The notes under the pieces: generated by a model | What the model was told of the DNA's origin: nothing | What the model saw: the letters and a program-made list of their open reading frames with translations, nothing else | Database searches by the model: none | Part shown: positions 10,276 through 22,330 of the stretch, one piece after another | Layout: each line of letters opens with the position of its first letter | How positions within the stretch are numbered: the stretch's first letter is position 1 | Origin: Calendula officinalis | Taxonomy: Eukaryota > Streptophyta > Magnoliopsida > Asterales > Asteraceae | Assembly (NCBI GenBank): GCA_963853835.1 | Contig: OY970824.1 | Location: forward strand, 76,580,372-76,644,371 | Length of the DNA: 64,000 bases | Reading direction: 5' to 3' | Translations under genes and position numbers: made by a program

Positions 10276-12333
10276 TTATGTTGCTTTTTTGTAATGTATA
10301 GGGATGTTTCCATCATCCTCAAAATCACTAAAGGATACATCCTCATTATTCTCTATAGGAATTGTAACACTATCAGTAACGGTTTCCAAGCTTTCTTCCT
10401 TTAACCAATCATCTGTGTCATCTTCATCTTTATCTTCATGTGATTCTTCTTGAATCACAGATTTGTCTACAATCTCAATTTCATCACTGTGGATTGGGGG
10501 GTGTTTTATAGTTTCAATTACAGATATTTCTACAGGGGCAGATTCTGATTTAGAATTGATTACTGGCACTTCTTTAATGGACTGTGCATTAGAACGGTTC
10601 TTCAACTCCTGTGTTAATGAGGCTCTGGCCTTCACAATCTGCATACATAAATTAAGTGATGCATTGCTTAATTTTATTATTATGAATAATAACACTACAG
10701 CTAGATATAAGCAACATCAACATACAAAAGTTGCTACTAGAGTTATTCTACTAAATTAAAGTGACTTTTATGCTCCCAAATGTATGTATAAATATAAGGC
10801 TAGTAAAATCGGCACAGAACATAAACCATACAAATTACTATAATTCGTGTGATTAATGAAGGTTTGTGATAGATTTTAGCAGGGTTGATGAAGTCCATTA
10901 ATTGGGGAAGGACTATCAGATGATTGGAATATAAAAGGCAATCTGATCAAGTTAATACAACTAGAAGTCAGCAATCAGTATTGCTTCTTACATTGGGTGT
11001 GGAAAGAAGTTCAGCAGCATGGCGTTCAAGTCTCGGGTGTAAAAGTACAAAATAAATCTTCCAAAAGGAACTCTCGCTCATATAACCTGGGCATAGCTCA
11101 ATCCTAAGAGCACTTAATCTTGGTGCTAGACATTCAACAGCCAAAGCATGCTCTTGTTGTGCATCAGACAGCTTAAAATCTGGAGTAGAATACTAGTTAG
11201 CAACCAGAAATATCACAAGAACATGGTTTCTAAAAATTAAGTTGTTGATAGAAACCGATTCAAGATGGTTAATCTCCCAAAGAAATAGACATAAAAGAAG
11301 AAGACATAAAACTTTTCAATAATTTTTCTTATCCGTTTTGTTCCATCTTCATTACAATTTATAGGTAAAATAAAATAACATGAAAGGAAATGTGCATTAT
11401 GTTAAACTTAAGGAGTAATTATTGGAAAAGAGTAAACATGACATAGTGGAGTAACTAGGAACTACTCTTCTACTTGGCTAGTTGACCTACATGCACGTAT
11501 CAGTTGTTCAAAACGCAAAATTAGCATTACCAAAAACCAAGCAAACAATCTATTATTTTCTGGTATAATAAGTAATATGCTTCCAATTGTCATCAAATAT
11601 CAGTTAATCATAACTTCTTTCAACCAATGGCTGTTTTAAAATCTAAATTCGGATACTGAACATCAAATAGTAGAATTTCGAATTGTCTAATGAATAATGA
11701 ACAGGCGAAGTATTATTTTGCAGGTTTAAAATTCAGAAGATACATAATAATTTTACCTTCAGTATCGTCTTTATCCTCAGGTAAAGGAAAATCTAACCAA
11801 GTCTCAGGATGCATAGAGATATCTGTAGCAAAAGCCACAACGTCATCCGTAACACCGACGGCACCATCACCGTCGCCATCAGTCGAATCGTCATCCTCCG
11901 ATTCCATCTGAAGAAAATTCGAAGCTATTTTCGTTATCTCCGTCACATCTATATTGTTAGACAGCTTAGAAATTCCACTGCGGAACTTCCCTCGGATCTC
12001 GGCGAAGTCTCTGCGGATTCCAGAGATCGCTTCCGGAGCAGAAACTTCCGGATCGGACGTCTCCGATCGCTCATTAGAGTGTCCGGCGGGAAACGGAGGT
12101 GCTAGAAATGATGCGACTCCCCAAAATTGACGAGTTAGGGTTTGAGTGATTTCTGATAGGTCTTCTTTTACGCCTCGTCCTGGAGATTCCGGCGAATTGT
12201 CGTCTTCACGTTGCTGTTCTTGTTTGTGATTGGTGGAGTCGTTTGTGTTTTTGTTCACAGAATATTGTTCGTTGTCTTCTTCATCGTCGTCTAGTTTGAG
12301 CGTGTTGGCTATGGATCGAGCGAACCATGACAT
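10276..12333 (-). CDS. BSD domain-containing protein
   Basis: Three exons on the minus strand: 12333-11757, 11179-10992 and 10638-10276. Lengths 577, 188 and 363 sum to 1128, giving 375 residues, and all junctions are GT-AG and in frame. It opens with MSWFARSIANTLKLDDDEED, the usual start of plant BSD proteins. An acidic, Ser-rich stretch and a conserved block around LTRQFWGVASFLAPP and IRRDFAEIRGKF follow. The BSD domain is mainly in the second exon (ECLAPRLSALRIELCPGYM, then SSFWKIYFVLLHPRL with the Phe-Trp pair). The third exon is acidic and ends FSDFEDDGNIPIHYKKAT. BSD domains are known from TFIIH p62 and synapse-associated proteins. The role of the plant family is little known, so no pathway is assigned. 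Confidence 0.85.
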
Positions 12334-12596
12334 TGTAGAATCAGAGATTTCGTGTTCAGGAGGTTGAGATCGCCGACCGCGAGGTTGATCGAAATCGAGT
12401 TTTATTGGAATAGGATTGATAGACTCAGTTTGCTGAGCTGCTTCTGCACGAGATGATTGACTCTGTCACATGGAGTCGTTGCAGATTTAGAGGTTGGGGA
12501 TTTTCAGAAAATTGACTTGCTGATTTATCAAAAATATAATTGACTCAAGCTTTATCACTGAATCAAATAGTATATAACTATTAGTCGCTAAATTCA

Positions 12597-12864
12597 TACT
12601 CCCTCCGTCCCTTAATAAAGTTCCCATTTGTGTTGGGCATAACATTTTAGGAGATAGTTAGTGGTGGGGTATTTAGTATTACTTTTGAATAAAATATAAG
12701 GTTTGATTGGAGAGAGAAGGTGTTTTAAGAGATAGTTAGTGGTGAAAGTATTGGTAATAATATTATTATATTAAGTGGATCCCTTAAGTTTTAGAAATGG
12801 GAACTTTATTTAGGGACAAAACTTGAAGGTGAAATGGGAACTTTATTTAGGGACGGAGGGAGTA
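12597..12864. mobile_element. Stowaway-like MITE in the BSD gene promoter
   Basis: CTCCCTCCGTCCC and GGGACGGAGGGAG form perfect inverted ends flanked by TA. Inner arms are AATAAAGTTCCCATTTG and AAATGGGAACTTTATTT. Near its right end the word GGGAACTTTATTTAGGGAC is duplicated (12800 and 12837). It lies about 265 bp upstream of the BSD start codon. The copy at 18990-19257 is nearly the same sequence in the opposite orientation. Confidence 0.85.
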
Positions 12865-15175
12865 TTATTTTATCATAAAAAATAAGTTACAACATCTTTA
12901 TGCATAACACATCCAAAAGAAGAGTGGAGAAAGAGGGGGGTCAGTTACGTAACCGAATCGGACCAAAATTTTGAGGGGGACATGTCTATCACGAGGCTCG
13001 TAAGGTGTGGGGATGCGTCGAGGGGGCGATCAAAACACATTTTTATTGTAGTGTTAAACCATGTTTATCCATTTGAACCATAATATAATGTTAATTAGAT
13101 TGTTGGATTTCTACCATTATAACGTTTTATGCATTATAATTCAAGTGAGGTTATGACTTGCTGAGAGGGTCCTTTTCCAAATACATTTATGTGAACAAAT
13201 GATATCATTATGTTCTTTTCTTTTCCTGAAAGTTTTTCACATTGTGTTGGTTCGTATACGTTTGAATGATCATGTATCAATAAGCAGATGAAGTTTAATT
13301 ACAACGTACATTGGATGGACAATACGCCAACTGACTCCTAGTAAGCAACAAACTCAGAATTGTGTCATCAAGACAATAAAAAAACTCACAAGTCCTCGTA
13401 TAGTCGTATTACATGTTCCATAAAAATAATACCGAATTGTTTTTAGATTTTATATCATGGCCTCATGAGTCATGGGTAACAATGTTACATGATTTATTTC
13501 ATATTTAATGATTCTACTTATTGCGTTACTCATTTGATCAATTTTAAATATTTAAATTTAAATGATGAAATTATAAAAGAAAATTAATAGATTCTCCATA
13601 TTAATTATTTAACAAATAGAAGGATGAAGTAGAAAGATTAGACACTATTTTTTAAAAAAAATTTATAACTCGTGAATCATGATTCAGTAATTCAAATTTC
13701 AAATGGGGCCATAGGAATCCTAGTAGTCGGGTTGCAATCTATGGGCCTAAAGGATTCATGAAGCCCATATACAATCAAACTAAAAAAATCTTCTTCATTA
13801 TCCTTTCATGAGTTCAACCTATTTCAACTCAAGCCCGAAACCTTCCACCACAATAAGAAAAGCAAATTACGAAATGACGCCATTTCATAATTTTCAATTT
13901 TTCATTGTATATTTACTAGATTATTGACTTGTATAATAGACGGGTTTGTTTAATCAAAAACCTAGATTTAAGCTTTGAGATCATATATTGCAGTTCTTAC
14001 AATAACTCAAACTACTAGTACTTCAAGGCGATTGTTTACATTTTAATTATCATGTACAAGTTATATATCATTTAGAGCGAAAGAATTTCTCTCACATAAA
14101 GTGAATTATATAAACCGATTTAAGACTTAAAATACGACACATAATCTGAAACAATCCATTAACAAATAAACAAGTTGAAATTGTCATCCTGTTAAATTAT
14201 CAAATACCTGTTAGTGCCTCATAATATATGTTTGAATAATATCTACTTTTGGTACAGTAAATTAGCAATGCTTTAGATGCACCATATATCTAGTCACCGG
14301 TTGATTAGATTAATAGTGTTGGAAAAAAGCTTTTGTAACATTAATAAAAGGCTTCGAACCACTTCTTATTATAAAATATTCCTTGATGTTCCAAATCCTA
14401 TGAACCTTGCATGCAACAATCAAAGCTATCAATTAGTGACCATTCTTAAATCCAAAAGTAATACTGTTATGATGATTTCTACAAATATTATACGTTACTT
14501 CTTAAAATGTTATGTATTATTAAATGAATTAGGTTTTGTTTTGTTCTCGTATTGATAGTACATTACAATAACCATTAGGTTTTGCCGTAATGGTCTAATG
14601 ACAAGGGCTTCTGTAATGATTTCATATAAGTTACGGGTTCGATGTTTTCCATACATCATAGGTAAACATTTACCAGATGATTAAATGAATATTTGGAAAC
14701 GGCCATAACACCGATTAAATCGAGAAGATCAGAACAAAACTCATTTATCCTAAGAGAACCCGTTATAAACGCAAATTTCCTTTTGTAAAAGAAAATTGAA
14801 TATAATAATAACTTATAATGATATCAATAATAACTTTTAAAAACTGTTAATTAAATATATATTACACATGTGTGTTGGTAAGCAAAGATGTAACCATTCA
14901 CATGCAGTGTTGAAGCAAAGGGTGACAAGTTGGTCTCACCATCCCTTCTGGATTAGAAGTGTGGTCTTAATCTGAGTGAGACTTTTCTAAAATAAGTCAT
15001 TGATAAAGTTTAATTTATTATGTATTTGATTATATTTTATCAAATAGCGAAATACTTGTATATACTTACTTGTGAAAGGAAAATTGCCGGTATCTCCAAC
15101 CCTATACTAAAACTGTATATATATACTATAATTTACAGCTTTACACTATATTACTTCTAACTCTGTACTAAACCT

Positions 15176-15180
<5 letters not shown>
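12865..15180. other. Non-coding region with a possible SINE remnant
   Basis: No gene could be supported. A 92-codon open frame at 14277-14555 has no recognisable domain and ordinary intergenic composition. At about 14578-14750 the sequence TAATGGTCTAATGACAAGGG followed by ACGGGTTCGAT resembles the A and B boxes of a tRNA-derived SINE, but the 3' end is not clear. The rest is AT-rich and unremarkable. Confidence 0.35.

Positions 15181-15238
<58 letters not shown>
15181..15238. repeat. (TA)n microsatellite, target of a TIR element
   Basis: About 29 uninterrupted TA units directly abut the left end of the inverted-repeat element that starts at 15239. Confidence 0.95.
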
Positions 15239-15242
<4 letters not shown>

Positions 15243-16158
15243 CTGGATCCGGTGAGGACTCTTTTCCCGGTGAGGACTGCGAGGACAATTTTCGTTCACT
15301 CATCTTCAAAAGGGCATAAAGGTCATTTTCGAAACCCTCTTTCCTCCTTTTGCCACTTGTCCTCTTATAATTGGAAGTGGGTTTTTCCCCCGCACTTTAT
15401 TTTTCGCCCATAACTTTTTTTTATTTGTAAAATAAAAAATCTAAAAATGCCAAAAATTTTAAAATTAAATTTTCTACAAAATGAGTATAGTCATGAAAAT
15501 TTGAAAAAGAAAATGATCCAAAATTGACAATGATCCACAAGTAACAAAATGATACAAAAATTAACAATAGTACAAAGTAAACAAAATGACCATGAATGAA
15601 CAAAATGATCCAAAATTATATATGATATATTATTTGACTAATTATTTATACAAAATTATGTTTATGCAAGATTAACAATGATCCAAAAATAACAAAATGA
15701 TCCAAAATTCTGACAATGATCCAAAATTAACAAAATGATCCAAATTTAACAAAATGATCCAATATTTTATCCGGGTTTTTTTTTCCAAAATTTCATGACT
15801 ATACTCATTTTGTAGATAATTTAATTTTAAGAACTTTGTCATTTTTAGTTTTTTTTTTTTTTTACAAAGAAAAAAAAGTTATGACCGAAAAATAAAGGTG
15901 GGGGTAAAAAAAACCCATCAAATCAAGGCTTGACATGTGGCACTAGGAGAGAGAAAGTGTTTGTAAATGACTATTTTAACCCTCTAAATTTTCTTTTTCC
16001 CCCTATTATTTTGGTAAACTTTACACAAAATCCCCCAAACTTCAACAATTGTTTATCTTTTTCACATTCAATCCTAGCCATTAATTTTTATGGATTAAAG
16101 GCTTAGATTTGTCCTCGCAGTCCTCACCGGAAAAAGAGTCCTCACTCGATCCCACTTC
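15239..16158. mobile_element. Foldback TIR element beside (TA)n (family 1)
   Basis: The ends mirror each other for far more than a short TIR. Left end: GTGAGGACT at 15252 and 15270 and GCGAGGACA at 15279; the same words occur inverted at 16110-16150. The similarity continues inward: a GGGTTTTT / ACCCC block, then TTTTTCGSYCATAACTTTTTT, then CATGACTATACTCATTTTGT on both sides. The whole 920-bp element is therefore nearly one large palindrome. The centre holds about nine degenerate copies of AACAAAATGATCCAAAATT. No coding capacity. The (TA)n abuts the left side, and a short TATATAT follows the right side. This resembles TA-microsatellite targeting elements such as rice Micron and TAFT MULEs; the superfamily is not certain. 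Confidence 0.75.
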
Positions 16159-19100
16159 TATATATCTTCTCCTATATATGAGGCCTAATTTGGCTTGGGT
16201 TTGACAACTAGGCAATTCCGAACTCTCTCATTGGTCGGTTTTGCCACGTGTAATTCATCGATTGGCCCTAGCATCTCATGAACAAATCCATTTGATTTTG
16301 TAAGACTTCACCTGCAATTATGGTAACAATCGGAGATCACGTCAAAAGATACCCCAGATCATTTGCCGATCAATTATTCCCCATCGCATTCCAAACGGCG
16401 ATTCCTACAAGAAATCATCCACCAACATTCCCCATCACTACATGACCCGTTTATTCTTCATCTTCAACATCATTTTGCCGATCCATCTGCTGTAATCGGA
16501 CACACCCGAAAGATTTAGGGTTGACAATCGTTGCTGAATGACCTGTATTTGCTTCACCTTCAGAAAATTTCCTAGAAATTTCTGGTTTATGCGACTTCAT
16601 CCGAAAGATACCCTTTGAGGACAACCCTAATTCAGGTAATCCCTTTCGATTTTATGAATGGTCCTATGTCAGATTTGCGATTGGTATGGTGTTTGATGTA
16701 ATACCTTGGTATCTTTGTCTGCTTATGAAATGCCTTGGATTGGTATGTGTTTATCACCATTTCCCACCAATTTTAACAAGTGATGTGTTTATATCTAGAT
16801 TAAGAATTTAATCATGTCATTTTTGTGATGCATGATGATATAAACAGTGAATTTTCATGTTTGAAATATCTGATTTTATGTACCTATACTCATGGTGGAT
16901 GATGAAATTCTTCAATATTTATCAGGTTTTTCATATATAATCAAAACAGATTTATAATTCTCTTTTTGTTTTTTTTCTTATATAATCAAAACAGATTTAT
17001 AATTCTCTTTTTGTTTTATGTAATTTTCAATTAAAAGTGATATAATTATATAAACGAACGGATAGCTAAATTGATGTTTATTTAAAATATAATGTGTTTT
17101 TCTAGCGATGAGGACGAATTCAGGTACTTTCTTTCTATTTTGTTATTTAACGTCTCCATAGAAGTCTAATTTTAAACCCTTTAATCCCATTTAGGTTTCT
17201 AATTTTAAGCCCTATCGACTTCCCTAATTAATGTCAAACCATCTATCTTGTGATTCAAATTTCTGTGTAAGTTCATATTTACATGATTCATTTGATCCAT
17301 AATGATATTTCGATACGTATTTGAATGGATTATGCAGGCGCTTCTTCTAAATTGGCTAACATTCTTCCTACATTTCGATTTTGTTGTAGTCATTACGCTT
17401 TAATAGGTGGAGATTTATGTTAAAGGCTGATTAGTGACTGATGTGGACCAGATAAATATTGTTATTGAACTTAATATGGAATTCAGTTTGTATTATGTAT
17501 ATGAAATTTACGTTTTCTGAACTATTTAATCTTGGTTCTTATGCAGTTTTAATGTTTTAAAATTATGAACTATTTAAAACATGGTTATACTTGATCTGCA
17601 GGAACAATTATGTATGCATTTCGATTTGGCTTATTCCCAATTGAAGGTTACTATCATTCTCTCCTTTTGCTTCAATTTCATACTAAAACACTAACCCTAA
17701 GTTTTATTTATTTTGGAGATCGGGGCATTCTCTCTCAAGTATTAAGCCGCGGCAGATTTCTGCAATACTCACAATGACCACTTCGTTGACTTTTAGGTTT
17801 GCATCCTTCTTCATTTTACTTGGATTTTGGTAATTTATTTTGGCAAATGCTTATGGATGATATGAATGTTTTGCATTATTTGATTTTTATTAGAGCTGCC
17901 CAGTGGCTTCACACTCAGTGTAATACCCTACTTTTTTATTTTTTTACTGACTTTGCTTATATATAATCACATATGCATAATGTAATACTTTATATCATTC
18001 TACACCAACTGAGGTAGCTTTTCCTTTATGTTCTCATATGTCCATTAGTTCGCTAATTATTTTGAGCTCGATGAAATCTTAAGTACCTTGACTTTCATCC
18101 TAATATGCTAAACATTTGAATTCACAGATATTAAAAAGAGGCCAACTATAATTGTTCATGGTACTTGTCTCGCTAGCCAGCAAGCCAGCAAAGCCCCCTT
18201 ACTCACGTCTTCATCGACGGTAGAGTATGTCGGGCAAAGAAAGGCGTCTCGCGGTCCTTCATGACACCAGAGTTGGATTAGACTTTATAGCCTTTTTATA
18301 ATGATACAGCAAGATTTGTAAAAGAATTACCTAAAACCATTATTTAATAACTAAAATCTCTAGGTGGTTAAAGATCTGCTCTTGGTGTTGGTATGGTGTT
18401 GCTCATTACATTTAGTTGACTAATTTGGCTGGTTATGATGAGGTTTATCTAATTCAGTTTAGGTATATATATGTGCCTATATGACTATTATGTTTATATT
18501 TAATTTCTTTTTTATGTTTAAATGTTTGTGTTTATATAGTATGCAGATTATCATATTCTATGTCATGTAAATTTATCTTTTTTGGTGATAGAAAATATCA
18601 TTGTGTTATTTTTTGTAGGATCATGATGGTTCACACATCAAAAGGCTATTAATCATTTGTCTTGTGCTTCTGAAAGAAGGGGTGTTTACTGTTTGAATGT
18701 ATGGTTATCACCCTCTTCCTCAACTTGTCTTTCGTTGGTGAAAGGAAGGGTGTTTGGATGTGTGGTACGGAACTAATTATCTTATTGTTACTTAAGTCAC
18801 AGTGATCAATATCAAGTTTTTGGATAAATTGTATCTTTTTGTTATATTTAATCCTGTAATTCTCTTGACTATTAATTACTTTGCTAGCTGACTATCTTGA
18901 CACCACAACACTTGCTAAAATTCACCAAAAAACTTCTTCATGTTTGTTAATTAATGTTTTCTTTTTCACATAAATTCCATTATGCATATTACTCCCTCCG
19001 TCCCTAAATAAAGTTCCCATTTCCCCTTCAAGTTTTGTCCCTAAATAAAGTTCCCATTTCTCAAACATAAGGGGTCCACTTAATATAATAATATTATTAC

Positions 19101-19716
19101 AAATACTTTCACCACTAACTATCTCTTAAAACACTTTCTCTCTCCAATCAAACCTTATATTTTAATCAAAAGTAATACCAAATACCCCACCATTAACTAT
19201 TTCCTAAAATGTTGTGCCCAACCCAAATGGGAACTTTATTTAGGGACGGAGGGATTATATTATTATATTTGCCAAATTAATTCTTTGTGGTCTCAAGGTT
19301 TATTTGCTACATTTGGCTAAGAAGAACATTGGAGTGATTGTTCCTTGCAAAGGGCACATCAACAGTCAACAGTTTTTGAAAACTGAATGCTCTTTTTTTT
19401 GCTTTAGGGAACTTTAATATTACAAGTTCCAAAATTTGGGCACTATATATGTATAAATAAAACAATTATTCGGTTTTTTGGATGTATTTTTCTTTTCGGT
19501 TAATCGACCTTTGCTTTTTTTTTTTAATGTTCATTTGTATTCCATTAATTATATAATTTCGTACTTTTTTTTCGTAGTTATGCAATTTAATTTCCGAAGT
19601 TAATCTGCCCATTTGGGCAGGCTATGAAGCAATAGATTAATATATGATTTTTGAAGTTTTGTTTGTTTGTTATTTCTCTTTTTATTTTTTGAAGCTAGCC
19701 CGCCCATTCGGGCGGG

Positions 19717-19718
<2 letters not shown>
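16159..19718. other. Non-coding or gene-fragment region, possible Helitron
   Basis: The left side begins TCTTCTCCTATATATGAGG after an A (16165), like a plant Helitron 5' end. The right side has a GC hairpin, CCCGCCCATTCGGGCGGG (about 19699-19716), like the hairpin before a Helitron 3' end. The final CTRR is not visible because the sequence runs into (TA)n. Between them are several exon-like pieces with plausible splice sites, for example one ending GAATTCAG|GTACTT near 17120, one GCAG|GCGCTTC near 17339, and one at about 18128-18265 opening with KKRPTIIVHG. No family was recognised and no continuous product could be built. A second hairpin (CTGCCCATTTGGGCAG) lies near 19604. Confidence 0.3.
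18990..19257. mobile_element. Stowaway-like MITE
   Basis: CTCCCTCCGTCCCTAAATAA and its inverted partner at the right end are flanked by TA. It is nearly identical to the inverted sequence of the copy at 12597-12864, including the duplicated AAATAAAGTTCCCATTT near one end, here at the left. Confidence 0.85.

Positions 19719-19807
<89 letters not shown>
19719..19807. repeat. (TA)n microsatellite
   Basis: About 44 AT units without interruption, ending at the left end of the TIR element at 19808. Open frames coding for alternating Ile-Tyr here are artefacts of the repeat. Confidence 0.95.
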
Positions 19808-19810
<3 letters not shown>

Positions 19811-21743
19811 GTTCATGCGAGAACCATCAAAATTGCGAGAACTGCGAGAACAATTTTCTGATCATTGGATTTGTGGATGTATGGTCAAGATCATTAGTGG
19901 TAAACTTGTAAATAAATGAAAAAATATAAATTAAAAAAAACACACGGAGGGGTGTTTTGGTAAAAACCCATTTGAGATAAATAAGGATGATATTTAGAAT
20001 TGGGATTACTGCGTATCAGTTACCAAAATCACGATCACATCCCTAGAAATCCGGTTTTCTTCCTCCTCAAAATCTCACCGATTACACTCATGAATCTTTT
20101 CTACAAGAGATGGATACAAAAACACCAGTAACATAATGGCGACAAAGAGGTCACGGAGGGCTACGATAACTGAAATCGGTATGTACTGTTCTTATTATGC
20201 ATTTGGTTTGTAAGATTATATGGTTTACATATTCCACGATTATGGTTTTGTTCTAAACTTTCTTCGTTAAAATTCTTCCATAAAACCCCTAGTTGAATCG
20301 GGAAATTGACCGCCGAAAACCCTAATGGAGAAGTCGCCGTCTGCAACATCTAATCCGACGAAAACCCCTAATTGAATCGGATTTGGTACTATTTGTTATT
20401 CAATAAAGCTAGGTGTATTGTGTATTTCAGATGTAAAGTAAGGGTTTTCTGATGGCCTGCGAATTTCAGCCGATAATCTCGTTTGAATCTTCAGAAATCG
20501 TATAAACGCTAGTGCCAAATCCGATTACTTGCAAACAGGCGCACCGATCGGACCTGCAACTACCACCGTTTATAGTAAATCTCTTACTTCTACTCTAGTG
20601 TCACAGAATATATTTTAGTGCCACTTGGTGATTGATACTATTAATTAATGTTGTTTTTTACTCTACGATTGGTCACTGGTTTGTATGTAAGTATTTATGG
20701 TTGAAGCATCCTACTAATTTTTTATTTGTTGATTGTATATTGGTGATCTGCTTGTAAGTATTTTATGGTTGTAAGTATTTACAATTGAAGCATGTAACAT
20801 GTATATAACTGCTTGTAAGCATCATACTAGCATGTAACATGCAAGTCTTTTTGCCATGTTATATGAGTGATTTGCTTTTAAGCATCATACTAGCTTATAA
20901 GTGTTTATGGTTGAAGCACCACTGTTTTGTATCTTAGTCATCTCTGTTGACCGAAAGCAGCTTGTAAGTATTTACCATTAGCATCATACTAGTTTGTTAT
21001 TTATTTATTGTATATTCATGACCTATAAACAACACGCAATGGATTTCCACTTGGAATACAGGTTCGTTGACAGATGCAATTGAGATGATACGAAGTGAAG
21101 TTATCAATGGGGGTTGCTATCGGGACTGCCTTGAATTGGATAGCATTAATCTGAAGGGTTCTCAATGAGGATAACTTCTAATTTAATTTAATTATGGGAT
21201 ATGTTCATTAGTGATAACTTCAGATTCGGATATGTTCATTTGAACATTTGTACAGATGTTCATTAAATTTGTAATTTTTATATTTAATTAGTAGATTTAA
21301 TTAGGATTCTATAAATGTGTTCATTAGTGATATGTTCATATTATTGTTGTTCACCAGTGAACACGGTGTTTGTTCATCATTGTGGGTTACCATTAGTGAA
21401 TCTGTAAATAATTTTGCACAATGATCACGTTATTATTACGTGTTCATTATTAAACACATTATAAAATTTAAATTTTTTTAGTTATTTTTACACATTCATC
21501 AATGAACGGATACTAATATTATAAATAACATATGAATCGAATTATTAAAATCCAAGAAAATAGGGTGGAACTTACGGTTTAATTATTTTTAATTAAGGAA
21601 ACTGAATTTGATATTAATAAAAAGATTTTTTATGTTAAAAAGACAGTAATGCCCTTTATAATTAAAAAACTAATTAATTGGAATGATTGACTAGAAAGTG
21701 GTTCTCGCAATTCTCGCAATAATAATGGTTCTCGCATGAACCC
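19808..21743. mobile_element. TIR element beside (TA)n (family 2)
   Basis: The ends are AGGGTTCATGCGAGAACCAT and its inverted copy (about 21724-21743), with about 45 bp of inverted similarity. The word TGCGAGAAC stands at 19816, 19834 and 19843 (offsets 18 and 9) and is mirrored at the right end. (TA)n precedes it, and a shorter TA run follows (21749-21761). Inside is a small two-exon open frame (20136-21168). The interior also has many GTTCATTAGTGA-like words between 21200 and 21500. No known transposase was seen, so it is non-autonomous or of an unrecognised type. Confidence 0.75.
20136..21168 (+). CDS. Small spliced open frame inside TIR element (hypothetical)
   Basis: Exon 1 is 20136-20178 and begins MATKRSRRATITEI. 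It ends in phase 1 at a strong donor, G|GTATGT. Exon 2 is 21062-21168, after the acceptor AATACAG. The joined frame is 150 nt, encoding 49 residues and continuing GSLTDAIEMIRSEVINGGC to a stop. The N-terminus is basic, possibly a nuclear signal. No family was recognised. Other exons within the 880-bp intron cannot be excluded. It could be part of a captured gene or an element-encoded protein. Confidence 0.3.
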
Positions 21744-21767
21744 TCCTCTATATATATATAATCCTTC

Positions 21768-21871
<104 letters not shown>

Positions 21872-22330
21872 GCGATTCAGCGCAGAACCGATTTAAGCGA
21901 CAGAACCACAGAACCATTTTTCGACCAATCAGAATGCAAGAATTTCTATTTTATTTTATTTTTTTATAATTACAGGTGGAGGGTATTTATGGGATTTTAC
22001 AAAATCAGTTATATATGGAAAACGAATTAGTAATTTACTGATTTCCTAAATTTATGGAAAGTTGGTTTTACTGCTTTCCTAAAAACATCGAATGTTTACT
22101 GCTTTCCTAAAAATATCGAATGTTTTAATTTACTGCTTTCCTAAAAACATCGAATGTTTACAACAGCAACATACAATGTGTTGTAAAATAATCATGGATG
22201 TAAATAAAACATTGAATGTTTACAACTGTAAAATACATGAGTAACTACAAATAGTGGGTAACATACATGCACAAAATGACATTGAACAACATACATGTAC
22301 AAAAAAAACCTATGTATCCGATCGGTAACA

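Noticed and set aside
10463..10759. Plus-strand open frame, and similar ones at 11690-11911 and 11809-12105
   Set aside because: They lie antisense to exons of the BSD gene and are shadows of it.
14277..14555. 92-codon open frame
   Set aside because: No domain, no similarity that I recognise, composition as in the AT-rich surroundings.
19667..19861. Open frames coding for long Ile-Tyr alternation, also at 21630-21969 and 24136-24345
   Set aside because: They are the translation of (TA)n microsatellites and have no gene features.
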